In this document: positions 43,372 to 52,471 of the stretch, in pieces
Layout: each line of letters begins with the position of its first letter
How positions within the stretch are numbered: the first letter of the stretch is position 1
DNA from: Davidsoniella eucalypti
Lineage: Eukaryota; Ascomycota; Sordariomycetes; Microascales; Ceratocystidaceae
DNA: 64,000 nucleotides
NCBI GenBank assembly: GCA_004009845.1
Contig: RMBW01000001.1
Location: forward strand, 558,001-622,000
Reading direction: 5' to 3'
Program-made: the position numbers and the translations under genes
Notes under the pieces: model-generated
Database searches by the model: none
Seen by the model: only the letters and a program-made list of their open reading frames with translations
What the model was told of the DNA's origin: nothing

Positions 43372-45780
43372 TTACCGCCGCTTTTTCAAGCCACCAAACG
43401 CCATTCTCCTATTGTAGTCGTAGTAGCCTATGCCGTAGTTCATACTAAACATGTCTGGATACATGTATGTTGTATATTGGTGGCGTTGCTGGTCTTCAGG
43501 CGTGGCTTTGATTAGTATCTGCGACTCGGGTTGTAGCATCTGCTCCCATCCTGTATCTCCATGGTTGGAATCTTCGTCGTCATTGTCCAAAGTCAGGTCT
43601 ACGACCAAAGGCGTAGTTGGTATTGTGCTAGAGGTGTGAGACGGAGGAGATATGTCTGGTATCAAAGGACTTGGCGGTGTATCTAGAGCCTCGAGCGTAT
43701 GTAGATATTCTTGTTTACTCAAAGCAAGCACCCTGGCCGTGTCTTCATCAGTATCGTCGTCGTTGATTTCGTTGCTGATACCGAGGAACTCTAACATGTC
43801 ATCAGCGTCGCTTTCGTTGCCGTCAATCTCGTCGCTGTTATTATCTAGCTCGACGGCCATAGCGTCAGCCAAGATCTGGTTATGGTCGTCTGGCTGGATA
43901 CCGTCTGCTTCTAACAGACATTTCTGTATATGCTTGAAGAGTACGGCAGCGGCGCAAGGCGGAAAAGCATTGCCTATCTGTCGAATCCGGAACGCCCCTA
44001 CAAATACATGGTAGGTGGGAAACCCTTGAAGCACGGAGAACTCGCGATGTGTGAAGCTACGCTGCCCGGTCCAGTGATAGTTTCCTCCACCGCTCGTTGT
44101 GACGCACTTGATGCCCGCATCTTTGTCCCAGCGCGGCAGATTCCGTCGCCGCATCGCCTGCGGTCTGTGCAACGGATCAACTCTCTGAGAATTTAGCTTC
44201 TGCAGCGCCTGATGCGGCGTTACCAGTGCCGGGAGCCTCGAGCCAGGCTGGTCAGAATGCGTTGCTGGTGGGAAATCAGGCAGCTTCTCGCCGGGTGCGG
44301 CGCCTATCATGATGAGACGCTTGCGCTGGGCAGGTAGGCCCCATTGGGACAGGAACACGTACTTCCAACGCACCGAGTAGCCTTTTCTAGTGAAGCTAAC
44401 GACTAAGTGGTAGAAGACGGGCCGCCAGTGCCGATGCAACAGGCCAAAGGTCTGCTCTAGAGTGAACACGCGTGGCCGCACGCGCTCTATCACGGCTTCG
44501 CAGCTGAAAAGTGCTGCAAAGTTCTCCTCGTCACGCTGCTGACTGTTGATGGTGTGCGCCGGTGAGAAAACCTGGCAAGGCGGCGAGAGATGCAGCACGT
44601 CACAATGGAACTTGCCAGTGTCAGAGTCTGGGTCTGTGTACATCCGGATCCATTCGTCTATCCTCATGCGGAATAGCTGCGCCGCTGGGAAGTTTCTCTG
44701 GTAGCTGTCACACGCCCGGTCCCAGGCATCGACTGCATACTTGAGATGAAGTCCAGCTCGCATGGCACCCCTCGATGCGCCACCAGCACCGCAGAAAGAG
44801 TCGAAGAATGTATATTTCTGTCCAGGCCGTCGCTGACCTATTTCTAGTCCTTCTTCTGTCTGTTGCGGGACATGACTTCCGCCACGAACCCGAGCGTGGC
44901 CCGTCGATTCTTCGGATAGAACGTCGGCCTCCACGGTACAGTCTGGGTCAGCGGTGGCTGCGTCGTTACGCATTATGGCAGCCTCCAGGCCTTGGTATAG
45001 CGAATATGACTCGAGGTGACGTTCTCGGATGCGCCCACAAGGGAAGTACTGGACGAACCTCCAGCGGCAAACGAGCTCACCGTCTTTGCTGGAGTGGATC
45101 GGCCACAGCGCGTTGCTGGTCTTGAGCACGACGACATTGACGATGGCTTCTAATTTGAACTCTACTACAGCCTGTTCTTCCAATGCTCGTGGGTCGTCTC
45201 TGTCGACATGGTATATGGCACATACATCGTTTCCGTGCTGCTCGGGCGACCACGGCAGCATTCCCTGCATGTCCATCATGTGGACGTATAGCACGCCTCG
45301 CAAGGTGATTCTCTCCACACCACCGATGATCTGTGTGATTCGGATGTAGCGTGGGGTATCAAAGCTGTCTACTTCGACTGCCATGCCGGGCTTCAGGCGG
45401 TGTTCAAACCACGTGACACTATCCAATAGAACAGATGATGGAGGCAACGGCCCGTTTCGAAGGCCCGGCAGCTGTCGTCTTCGCCCTCCGTTAGCGCGCG
45501 TGGATTCTTCGTCGTCATTATCGTCGTCGAATATCTCAATAAGCTCGCGCTCCATCTCTTCTTCGGCTGCGGCAGCCCATGGCTGAAACATGACAACATC
45601 GTCATCATCGCCTACATCACCGACTGGTAGACCAAATACGGCCTTGTTCTGAGAGCGTGGCTGTCGGGTCTGGCACTGTTGGACACCGCCAAGCTCAATG
45701 TCGGCACTGATAACGTCGGCATCTTCATCTTCTTCGACAAAAACCGGGCACTTTTGAGTGCCAAAGTTGAGGCGTGGCAT
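43372..45780 (-). CDS. rid: RID/Masc1-type DNA (cytosine-5) methyltransferase
   Basis: Intronless, 802 aa. The C5-methyltransferase motifs are in order: I (FFDSFCGAGGASRGAMRAGL, about 325-344), IV with catalytic Cys402 (LHLSPPCQVFSPAHT), VI (LEQTFGL, about 441-447), VIII (QRKRLIMIG, about 485) and X (RQIGNAFPP, about 600-608). The EQT in motif VI instead of ENV and the SPPCQ-x-FSPAHT signature match the RID/Masc1 class, required for repeat-induced point mutation in Neurospora and methylation induced premeiotically in Ascobolus. The N-terminal 300 residues contain acidic runs and a BAH-like stretch (PRYIRITQIIGGVERITLRG). The C-terminal 170 residues are acidic and Ser/Asp-rich. All key residues are present, so the gene looks intact. 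Expression in this class is usually tied to the sexual cycle. Confidence 0.9.
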   Translation of the reverse strand: MPRLNFGTQKCPVFVEEDEDADVISADIELGGVQQCQTRQPRSQNKAVFGLPVGDVGDDDDVVMFQPWAAAAEEEMERELIEIFDDDNDDEESTRANGGRRRQLPGLRNGPLPPSSVLLDSVTWFEHRLKPGMAVEVDSFDTPRYIRITQIIGGVERITLRGVLYVHMMDMQGMLPWSPEQHGNDVCAIYHVDRDDPRALEEQAVVEFKLEAIVNVVVLKTSNALWPIHSSKDGELVCRWRFVQYFPCGRIRERHLESYSLYQGLEAAIMRNDAATADPDCTVEADVLSEESTGHARVRGGSHVPQQTEEGLEIGQRRPGQKYTFFDSFCGAGGASRGAMRAGLHLKYAVDAWDRACDSYQRNFPAAQLFRMRIDEWIRMYTDPDSDTGKFHCDVLHLSPPCQVFSPAHTINSQQRDEENFAALFSCEAVIERVRPRVFTLEQTFGLLHRHWRPVFYHLVVSFTRKGYSVRWKYVFLSQWGLPAQRKRLIMIGAAPGEKLPDFPPATHSDQPGSRLPALVTPHQALQKLNSQRVDPLHRPQAMRRRNLPRWDKDAGIKCVTTSGGGNYHWTGQRSFTHREFSVLQGFPTYHVFVGAFRIRQIGNAFPPCAAAVLFKHIQKCLLEADGIQPDDHNQILADAMAVELDNNSDEIDGNESDADDMLEFLGISNEINDDDTDEDTARVLALSKQEYLHTLEALDTPPSPLIPDISPPSHTSSTIPTTPLVVDLTLDNDDEDSNHGDTGWEQMLQPESQILIKATPEDQQRHQYTTYMYPDMFSMNYGIGYYDYNRRMAFGGLKKRR

Positions 45781-46729
45781 AGCTTAGATGGCTTTCTAGA
45801 TGGAGGAGAAACTGTCTATGTAGTAGTGTTTTTAATACTATGATTCCTCAATACTACTATTATATGTTCTCAGCTTAGTTATGTTTTTGCTTAGGCAGAC
45901 TCTAGTTAGACAATGTTCCAACCAAAAACTATATATTTTGTGCCTATTACTGCATTGACTATCCTAATAAGTATGAGTGGTAGCCTAACACTTAATTAAT
46001 CTACTCAGTTCAACATAATCACAACTATCAACCATTTTTGGCTATTTGGAAAATACCATAGCAAATTCAGACAATGTATCTAATAATCCAGTGATGGTAC
46101 ATACTTTTATAGTAGTTTACTATATCAGGCTTTGATCAAAAACTAAGCACCAACTATATTGTAACATATGTATATGTACATTTTGCTAAGATACATAATA
46201 TGTACTTATGTAGCATAGTGAACAACGAGCTTATGTACATCTGGTCTCTCTTTTCCATCATCATCTCCCTGTTTGTGATAGCTAAAGCTGGCTTTAGCCC
46301 GACTGTTATCTAAGGCGATATGATTTGAACGGTCAGAGCTCGATCACAACCTGCTGTGCTCCAAACTCCATAAGCATTCAATTCCCCATATTCCCAATGT
46401 AAACAAACTTGTCATGATAACGATGTCGACACATGTAAGATGAAGTCATAATTATTGAAGTGCAAATGACGTGGGAGATATAAAATAACTTGTCTGAATA
46501 TATATCAAGGCCCTCTCTAAGAGTAATGGTCTGCTTTCTAAGTTCGTCAATTACAAGTTTGATTTCAGAATTTTATTTTTTCTATTTCTCCATCTCATCT
46601 CTTGACATTGTGTTACATACTCTATATCCTTCTTTATCGGTGCCTTGTCCATTGTGTCCTTGTGGGTTGTACATTGACTATTTGCTCTACTTATCGCTGT
46701 ATCACAAGCCATTTTCTCCGAACCCCAAC
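45781..46729. other. Intergenic, AT-rich
   Basis: Probable RID promoter on the left and, on the right, a TATA-like TATAAAAT at 46480-46487 plus a T/C-rich leader preceding the small ORF. No further gene is seen. Confidence 0.45.
46480..46487 (+). promoter_or_regulatory. Candidate TATA box of small ORF
   Basis: TATAAAAT about 245 nt upstream of the ATG at 46730, followed by a T/C-rich stretch (about 46570-46700). Confidence 0.35.
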
Positions 46730-46858
46730 ATGCCCGATCAGGATTCAGTCAAGAAGCCTGAGAAGAAGAAGCCTATTAATCCAAAGTCTCCTAATATGAT
46801 GCCTCCTGGCGCTGTAAACCAACCCATGGATAATGCCGTGGTTTCCTTTGGAGAGTAA
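46730..46858 (+). CDS. Putative 42-aa hydrophilic protein
   Basis: An open frame of 42 codons starting MPDQDSVKKPEKKKPINPK and ending MDNAVVSFGE. It is Lys/Pro/Met-rich with no membrane segment and no recognised motif. It is preceded by a TATA-like box and a pyrimidine-rich leader of the kind seen at real genes in this window, and its composition differs from chance frames. The frame is open further upstream, but that part is Phe/Leu/Tyr/Ser-rich leader-like sequence. It could be a genuine short protein or the first exon of a spliced gene. No function is proposed. Confidence 0.35.
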   Translation: MPDQDSVKKPEKKKPINPKSPNMMPPGAVNQPMDNAVVSFGE

Positions 46859-47698
46859 TCAAACCATATACGAGAAAAACGACAGGCTATCAGAAGTATG
46901 GTAGTTTCCTTGTAAAAGCCCGTAACTTACATAGTTTAAATCACAATACAAATCAACACCAACAAGATAGTTCTAGAAAGCTTACCACTATTTAGTGTTG
47001 CTAAACTACATGGCTTCAATTTGGACTTGGGCTGTATCTCGATTGATAGGCCCTGAGGCAATGAAGCAAGTGATATGACCAGAACAATACTTGACTACTA
47101 CTTCTGAACTCAAAAATGCTGATAAACTGTTCCTTATTTACTTTCAACTATAGACATTTGATTAATCCACAAAATATTTATATTAGCTAAACACCCTTCT
47201 TGAGTTTTATATATCTCTATCCTTGTAAAAGTTTCCCGTCGATCGATGACCTGATGTTAGTCGATGTTGAAATATGTGTGCCTTGTAGATGCCATAGTAT
47301 GTATTTCAACGTGCTACTCTTAAGATATACAAAGTCGGCTTTTATCAATGTACCAAGACATATGGAACTAGTTTGTATTGGAATTTTTAGGCTTGGAGGC
47401 GATAAATCACATTAGTCAACCAGCGGTTCAGATCAATGGCACTAACTCCAAAATCAGTAGAGACACATGTATTGGTTACCTCATATGGAAACGAGCCGAA
47501 TACGTCATTTGTGATATTGAGCTCACATGTTCCAACTTTCCAGTATATATAAGGCAGCAGTATCTAAAACTTGGTCAATAGATATCCTCTTCAGCCTGTA
47601 TTTTATCAATACCAAATTTCCTCTATAACTTCGACTTTTACTTTTGTCCATCAAATTATCGTCCAGCAATTTTCTACCACAACCTCATCTTATTCATT
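46859..47698. other. Intergenic, AT-rich
   Basis: No gene is supported. A strong TATA-like TATATATAAG at 47544-47553 and a C/T-rich leader precede the ORF at 47699. Confidence 0.45.
47544..47553 (+). promoter_or_regulatory. Candidate TATA box of small-protein gene
   Basis: TATATATAAG about 150 nt upstream of the ATG at 47699, with a pyrimidine-rich leader in between. Confidence 0.45.
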
Positions 47699-48043
47699 AT
47701 GCCTGGCGACAACAAGGTACGCTTCCTACTCTATCTAGTCCTCATATACACATCCTTCCGCATCGCCGCCTCCATTTATACTTCCGTAGTCCATGGTCCT
47801 AACCACGTGCTCCGTGACCTGCCGACACATACACAGAACACCCACGAGGGCAGCGAGCAGCAGTTCTCTATCCAGCCCGTCCCCGGCGCTGAAAAGACCC
47901 AGGGAGGCGCTGCTGGTTTTGACCCCAAGTTTGCTCCTCTCCATGCCGCGCCTGGCCCGGCTCTTGCGAATCTCGCCAACATTCCCTTCGAAGGCTCAAA
48001 GGAGGAGTTGCGTAAGCGTGCCGAAGAGCTTAACAAGAAATAG
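47699..48043 (+). CDS. Small fungal protein, 74 or 114 aa depending on splicing
   Basis: The open frame encodes 114 aa. Codons 7-46 could instead be an intron (47717-47836, 120 nt): GTACGC donor directly after MPGDNK, CTAAC near 47799-47803, and a CACAG acceptor. Splicing leaves the frame intact and gives a 74-aa hydrophilic protein (FSIQPVPGAEKTQGGAAGFD in the middle, ending KEELRKRAEELNKK). Unspliced, the extra 40 residues include a hydrophobic segment (RFLLYLVLIYTSFRIAASIY) that could span a membrane. I favour the spliced form because the remainder resembles small conserved fungal proteins with an EELRxRAEELNK tail, but I cannot name the family. A TATA box and leader upstream support a real gene. 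Confidence 0.6.
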   Translation: MPGDNKVRFLLYLVLIYTSFRIAASIYTSVVHGPNHVLRDLPTHTQNTHEGSEQQFSIQPVPGAEKTQGGAAGFDPKFAPLHAAPGPALANLANIPFEGSKEELRKRAEELNKK

Positions 48044-48387
48044 GGTTGTATCTTCATGTCGTCATTGACATAGCACAAGGTGACGCCTTATCTTCAAAAA
48101 CTACAGAATCGGTTGAATAATTAATATAAATCTACTTGTAAAACATCATTATAAATCGTTCATATACATGTATGCATATTTTTCTTCAAATGTCTATCGT
48201 TAGGGTTATCACACTGTCACAAGTGAGTCAACCCTAAGGCCCACAGTTTACAGGGCCACCTGTTGATTGAATGACCTCAACTTAATTTGAGCTCACAAGC
48301 TAACATTGTGAGCGCAACATTAATTGGACTCAAAGCTCAGTCACGACCCAATACCTAGCAGTCGCAACGTTTAACAAAGAAAACACA
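48044..48387. promoter_or_regulatory. EMC7 upstream region with two telobox-like motifs
   Basis: 344 bp holding the 3' flank of the small-protein gene and the EMC7 promoter. TTAGGGTTA at 48200-48208 and, inverted, ACCCTAA at 48231-48237 lie about 150-190 bp upstream of the EMC7 start. Confidence 0.4.
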
Positions 48388-49253
48388 ATGCGCACATTAT
48401 CCTTCTTAACCTCCGTCATGGCGGCTTTAGCCACAGCATCATCCGCCGCCGCCAACCTACCGTCCACCTCTATCCTCTTCACGATTCCCGCCAGCCCAGC
48501 ACTACCGAACCCGAACCTCCTAGCACCGTCAACACACGCGACTCTAGTGACACTAGGCAAGCGCTTCGTCGCGCCACTAACAGTTACTAATACGTTTGTG
48601 TTCCGTAATGTCACAGCCGGATCGTATCTGGCCGATGTGATGTGCTCGACGCACGGCTTTGCGCCGATGCGGGTGGATGTTGGCGAGAATGGTGAGATCA
48701 TCGGTGCGTGGGACACGTACCGCGGAAATGAGTGGGATAATAAGGGTGAAGCCATCGCTGGGTTGGAGAACGGTCGCCTCGAGGTGCGGGTTCTCGGCGA
48801 GCGTGGGTTCTTTCTTGAGAGGCCAAAGTGTGAGTTTCTTTTTGTGCTCTTCTTGCTCTATATGGAACTTGACTTTGGATATGATGAACTAACAAAAAAA
48901 ACATAGTCTCTGTCATGTCGCTTTTCAAGAACCCTATGATCTTGATGGCCATGGTATCTCTGGTCATGTTCATGGGTATGCCATACCTAATGGACAATAG
49001 TAAGTCATATCGATATGCCGACCCTTGAACTTGTAATAATGCACAAAGAAACTCTAACTAACGTCGTTAACCATCAGTGGACCCCGAACTTCGTGCCGAG
49101 ATTGAACAGCGCCAGAAAGGAGGTCTATTAGGTGCCGTCTCTGCTGGTGCTTCGAACCCCGCCAATTTCGATATGGCTGGATACCTGGCTGACTCCAATA
49201 ATAACAAGAAGGAGAAGAAGGGTGGAAACAACAGTGGTGGTGTTCGCAGATGA
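48388..49253 (+). CDS. EMC7: ER membrane protein complex subunit 7
   Basis: Exons 48388-48829, 48907-48999 and 49078-49253 give 236 aa, typical for EMC7. Introns are 77 and 78 nt, both with good consensus. Residues 1-21 form a signal peptide (MRTLSFLTSVMAALATASSA). The lumenal beta-sandwich follows (TLVTLGKRFVAPLTVTNTFV, FRNVTAGSYLADVMCSTHGF, RVDVGENGEIIGAWDTYRGN). The second exon encodes the single transmembrane helix (MILMAMVSLVMFMGMPYLM, about 158-176). The cytosolic tail carries the family pattern NMDPELRAEIEQRQ and ends Lys/Gly/Asn-rich. The EMC inserts moderately hydrophobic and tail-anchored transmembrane helices into the ER membrane. Confidence is high because signal, domain, helix and tail all match. 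Confidence 0.93.
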
Positions 49254-49540
49254 GATTAATATGTTACGTAATAAGATAGAAAGAGTCTTCTATAGACTCA
49301 CCGTTATGGATTTCAAAAATGTCTGAATATAGTGACGTACCAATCAATCTCTATTACAAAACAGTACATCAGGCATTCTACAATGTAAAAACATCGTTGC
49401 ATTAAGATAAAGGCATTTGATACATGTATAAGAAAACAATCAAACAAATCTAACCGTTAAGTAATCATCACAGAACAACGCAAAAATATGGAACAGGTCC
49501 AATAATCAGTACAAGAAAATCATAAAAGAACGCCGGCTTC
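49254..49540. other. Intergenic between convergent EMC7 and WW genes
   Basis: Short AT-rich 3' flanks; nothing recognised. Confidence 0.5.
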
Positions 49541-50481
49541 TTAAAAGTCACCGCCGCCAAAATCATCACCACCACCGAAGTCACCTGGGCCATCATCGAA
49601 GCCACCAGGACCTCCGAAGCCGTCGCCACCGAAGCCACCATCATTGTGATCGAAGGCACCACTAATAAGCGCCGTACCGACCGCACCGGCACCTAGACCC
49701 AGTGCCGCACCACCAAGCATACCGCCCATACCACCCATCTTGCTTTTCTTGGGTGGTTGTTGCTGCTGTTGTTGGTAACCGCCACCGTAACCACCGTAAC
49801 CACCGCCGCCACCATAGCCGCCGCCATGGTTATAGCCGCCGCCTTGGTTATAGCCGCCGCCGTGTTGGCCACCGCCAGAAGAATGGCCGTACTTGCTAGC
49901 AGCCAAGCCGCCTAGAGAGCCTAGCAGACCACCAGCACCGGCGCCTGCAGCCGCGCCAGAGGTCTTCTTACCCATCAACTTGCCGAGCAGACCACGCTGT
50001 CCACTATCCGAGGATTGAGCAGCACCGGGAGCTACGTTGCCGTAGTTGTTGTGGGCAGGCTCGGGTGCACCACCGCTGTAGTAGCCGGAGGCGGCACCAG
50101 AACCGGGCGCCGAGCTAGGGTTGTGTGAGCGGTGGCGCGCGTCCTCTTCTTCTTGCAGACGACTGGCCAAGGCAGCGTCGGATTCTTGTTGTGAGAGGTA
50201 GGGGTTTTTGTGGTCTGCAGGATAATGACTGCCCGGTGGAGGGCCTGGTGGGCCATCGTTAGGAGGGTAGACGGGATGCATTGGCTTTTCCCATTGCGAT
50301 TGCTTGGTATAAATGTTGACATAGAACCTGTGGACTACGAGTTAGTTTTGATCTCGGTAGTAAGCTTGAAGGGGGGCAGTATAACATACCATTCTCTGTA
50401 CTGCTCGTTCCAGCGTGCCGTCCAGCCTTCAGGGACTTTGGGCGGTGGAGGCCCAACAGGAGGAGGGGCAAAGTCGGCCAT
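49541..50481 (-). CDS. WW-domain protein with Gly-rich tail
   Basis: Exons 50481-50390 and 50327-49541 give 292 aa; the intron is 62 nt with donor GTATGT and splits a Trp codon (Trp31) inside the WW domain. After a Pro-rich start (FAPPPVGPPPPKVP), residues 17-50 form one WW domain (PEGWTARWNEQYREWFYVN then SQWEKP), which binds proline-rich ligands. The middle carries an LSQQESDAALASRLQEEEDA helix. From about residue 115 onward there is Gly/Ser/Tyr/Gln-rich low-complexity sequence, including hydrophobic Gly/Ala/Leu segments (LLGSLGGLAA, GMLGGAALGLGAGAVGTALI) and a final Gly/Asp/Phe-rich tail (DDFGGGDF). Such WW plus glycine-rich proteins are common in filamentous fungi and uncharacterised; stress or condensate roles would be speculation. 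Confidence 0.85.
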
Positions 50482-52471
50482 AGTGTGTGTGAAAGAGAGA
50501 GGTAGAGTCAAGGAAGAGTGGTGTTGATGTATGAGCACCTAATATCTTCCAAGATCGACTGTGATTGATAGAGGAATGAATAAAATAGAGTTGGAAGAGG
50601 AGCCTTGAAGAACAAATAAATGGAACGCGCAACTAACGCCGTACCAGAGATAGAAGAAGGAGGGGAAGCTAATGTATCAGTGACTTTGTAGCTAATGCGA
50701 AGCGATACAAGTGGCGTGGCCGAGTAGCTTTAAACTCAAAGTAGATGTTACTGCAAGTGTTCTGTAAAGGCTGGGGTATCAAACAAGAGAAAATATGAAG
50801 AGAACTTGGAGACAGGGATGGATGAAGTTGATAAGAAGAAGATTATGGAGTAAAAAAATATGAGAGATATCTATGGTGAATTTGGGAACTAGTCTGTATT
50901 TATTCAAGTCCGTACGATTCGATCACAAGATCATTGTTGCGATATCGAGTTGTTGCCCTCCTCTTCAAAGCACATTTATTGCACAGCCCAAAGCATAGTC
51001 CCCTTCTTCTCGGTATGGGATTTCTTCTTTTCTACCAAGTCGTCCGAGAGGCTTAGAGCGCGGGGCCTCATTAGTGGACACCCACCTTAGCCAAAGAATC
51101 ACACAAAGATGGCCAGTAAAGCAATTGGGTAAATTCTGCCTATGGACGACGACGTAGTAGGGTGGCTCAGCCCATCTCTTCACCTTTTGTCCTCCCTGCA
51201 CTTGGTGAATGGACCAGAAACATTACAACCACATCAACAAAAGGAAAAGCAGAGGCCACTGTAATCCTAGAGCCATAACACCAAATTAACCCTCCTAAGC
51301 TTTGATATTCTTGCCTTTTATTCTTCTTAACGCCGCCGCCTCCCTAGTTTAGTTTAGCACCAAGTGCTAGTAAATCTAGTATGTACTAATAGTTACTACT
51401 TCAAGAGACTAATAGTTACTACTTCAAGAGGTGATGTCGTCAGCCTAATTTTATTTGTCTTCTATTTCCTATCCTACTTGGCCTTGCGCTCTATATACGA
51501 TGACCAAGCATGCAATTTGTGCAGTGAGTTTCCATACGGCTCTAGACGTTTCCGGAATCATGCCAATTGTCGAGTTTCTATTAAGAAATATTTGATAAAA
51601 AGATGAAAAGTTGCATTTATGGACTTCATCAACGTTAAATGTTGCATATGCCGGCAGGGATTACCAGGAAATCAAAACGAACGTTTAATTCGGTAAATGT
51701 TTTGTTCCTGAGGCTGGTAGTCCTTATATCTGACTCGCTGGTCTTGGCATGGAAATTGTTAGGTATTGGATTAGATCCCATGATGTTATTCTGGTCAAGA
51801 AAATCTCCAAACTCAAACTCTTTCTGGCGAAAAAGCTTAGTCTAATATACATATGATGACATTAACAAAATCATTGATTAAAAGAATAACATACGAATCA
51901 ATTTCGATATTAAATACTAAAAGAAGAAGAATGCTGGCCACTGTTACCATTCCACAATGGAACAAAAAATGTGAAGCTAAATTGCCTGAAATAACCACAT
52001 AAAAACAAAAAAAAAGATAGCCAAGGTAGCTAGAAAGAAAAGAGTAGAGAAACAGTGAACAAAAGCTGGGCTGGCGACGGATCGACAGGAAAGAAAACAA
52101 AACAAGAGAACCGAAAATGTCGAGATCATGATACTAGAAGATAACCAGAAAAAGGAATATGATAAGAAACCAGAGCTTACAAAGAGCCTGTTTCTACACC
52201 GAAAGAAGCCAAAAAAATAAAGGAGAAAGAATAAATCAAGGATATCTATACCCAATGAAAAACGTAGCCATAGACGAATAAAAACAGACTAGGAAACTGA
52301 AAAAGAAGAGGGTGCAAATGAGAAATGTGAGAAGAATGGGGATACAGATGCGAGACTAGAGTATATGTTGAGAATATCACCTAGCTGGCGAAGCATATAT
52401 GCTCGTTTGTCACAGATAATTGCCGCCGAAGAGGAAAGAGCCTAGTCAAAATTGCCTTCACTAACATCTTT
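50482..52471. other. Gene-poor region of 2.0 kb
   Basis: Left: promoter of the WW gene. Right (about 51850-52340): purine-rich on the plus strand, i.e. pyrimidine-rich in the sense of the minus-strand membrane-protein gene. A perfect 23-bp tandem duplication lies at 51385-51430. Frames at 50965-51201, 51364-51606 and 51837-52255 have no recognisable content. Confidence 0.45.
51385..51430. repeat. Perfect 23-bp tandem duplication
   Basis: Two adjacent identical copies of a 23-bp unit beginning ACTAATAGTTACTACTTC, in non-coding sequence; probably recent replication slippage. Confidence 0.9.

Noticed and set aside
44562..45349. Several plus-strand frames of 60-116 codons
   Set aside because: All are antisense to the intact RID-type methyltransferase gene.
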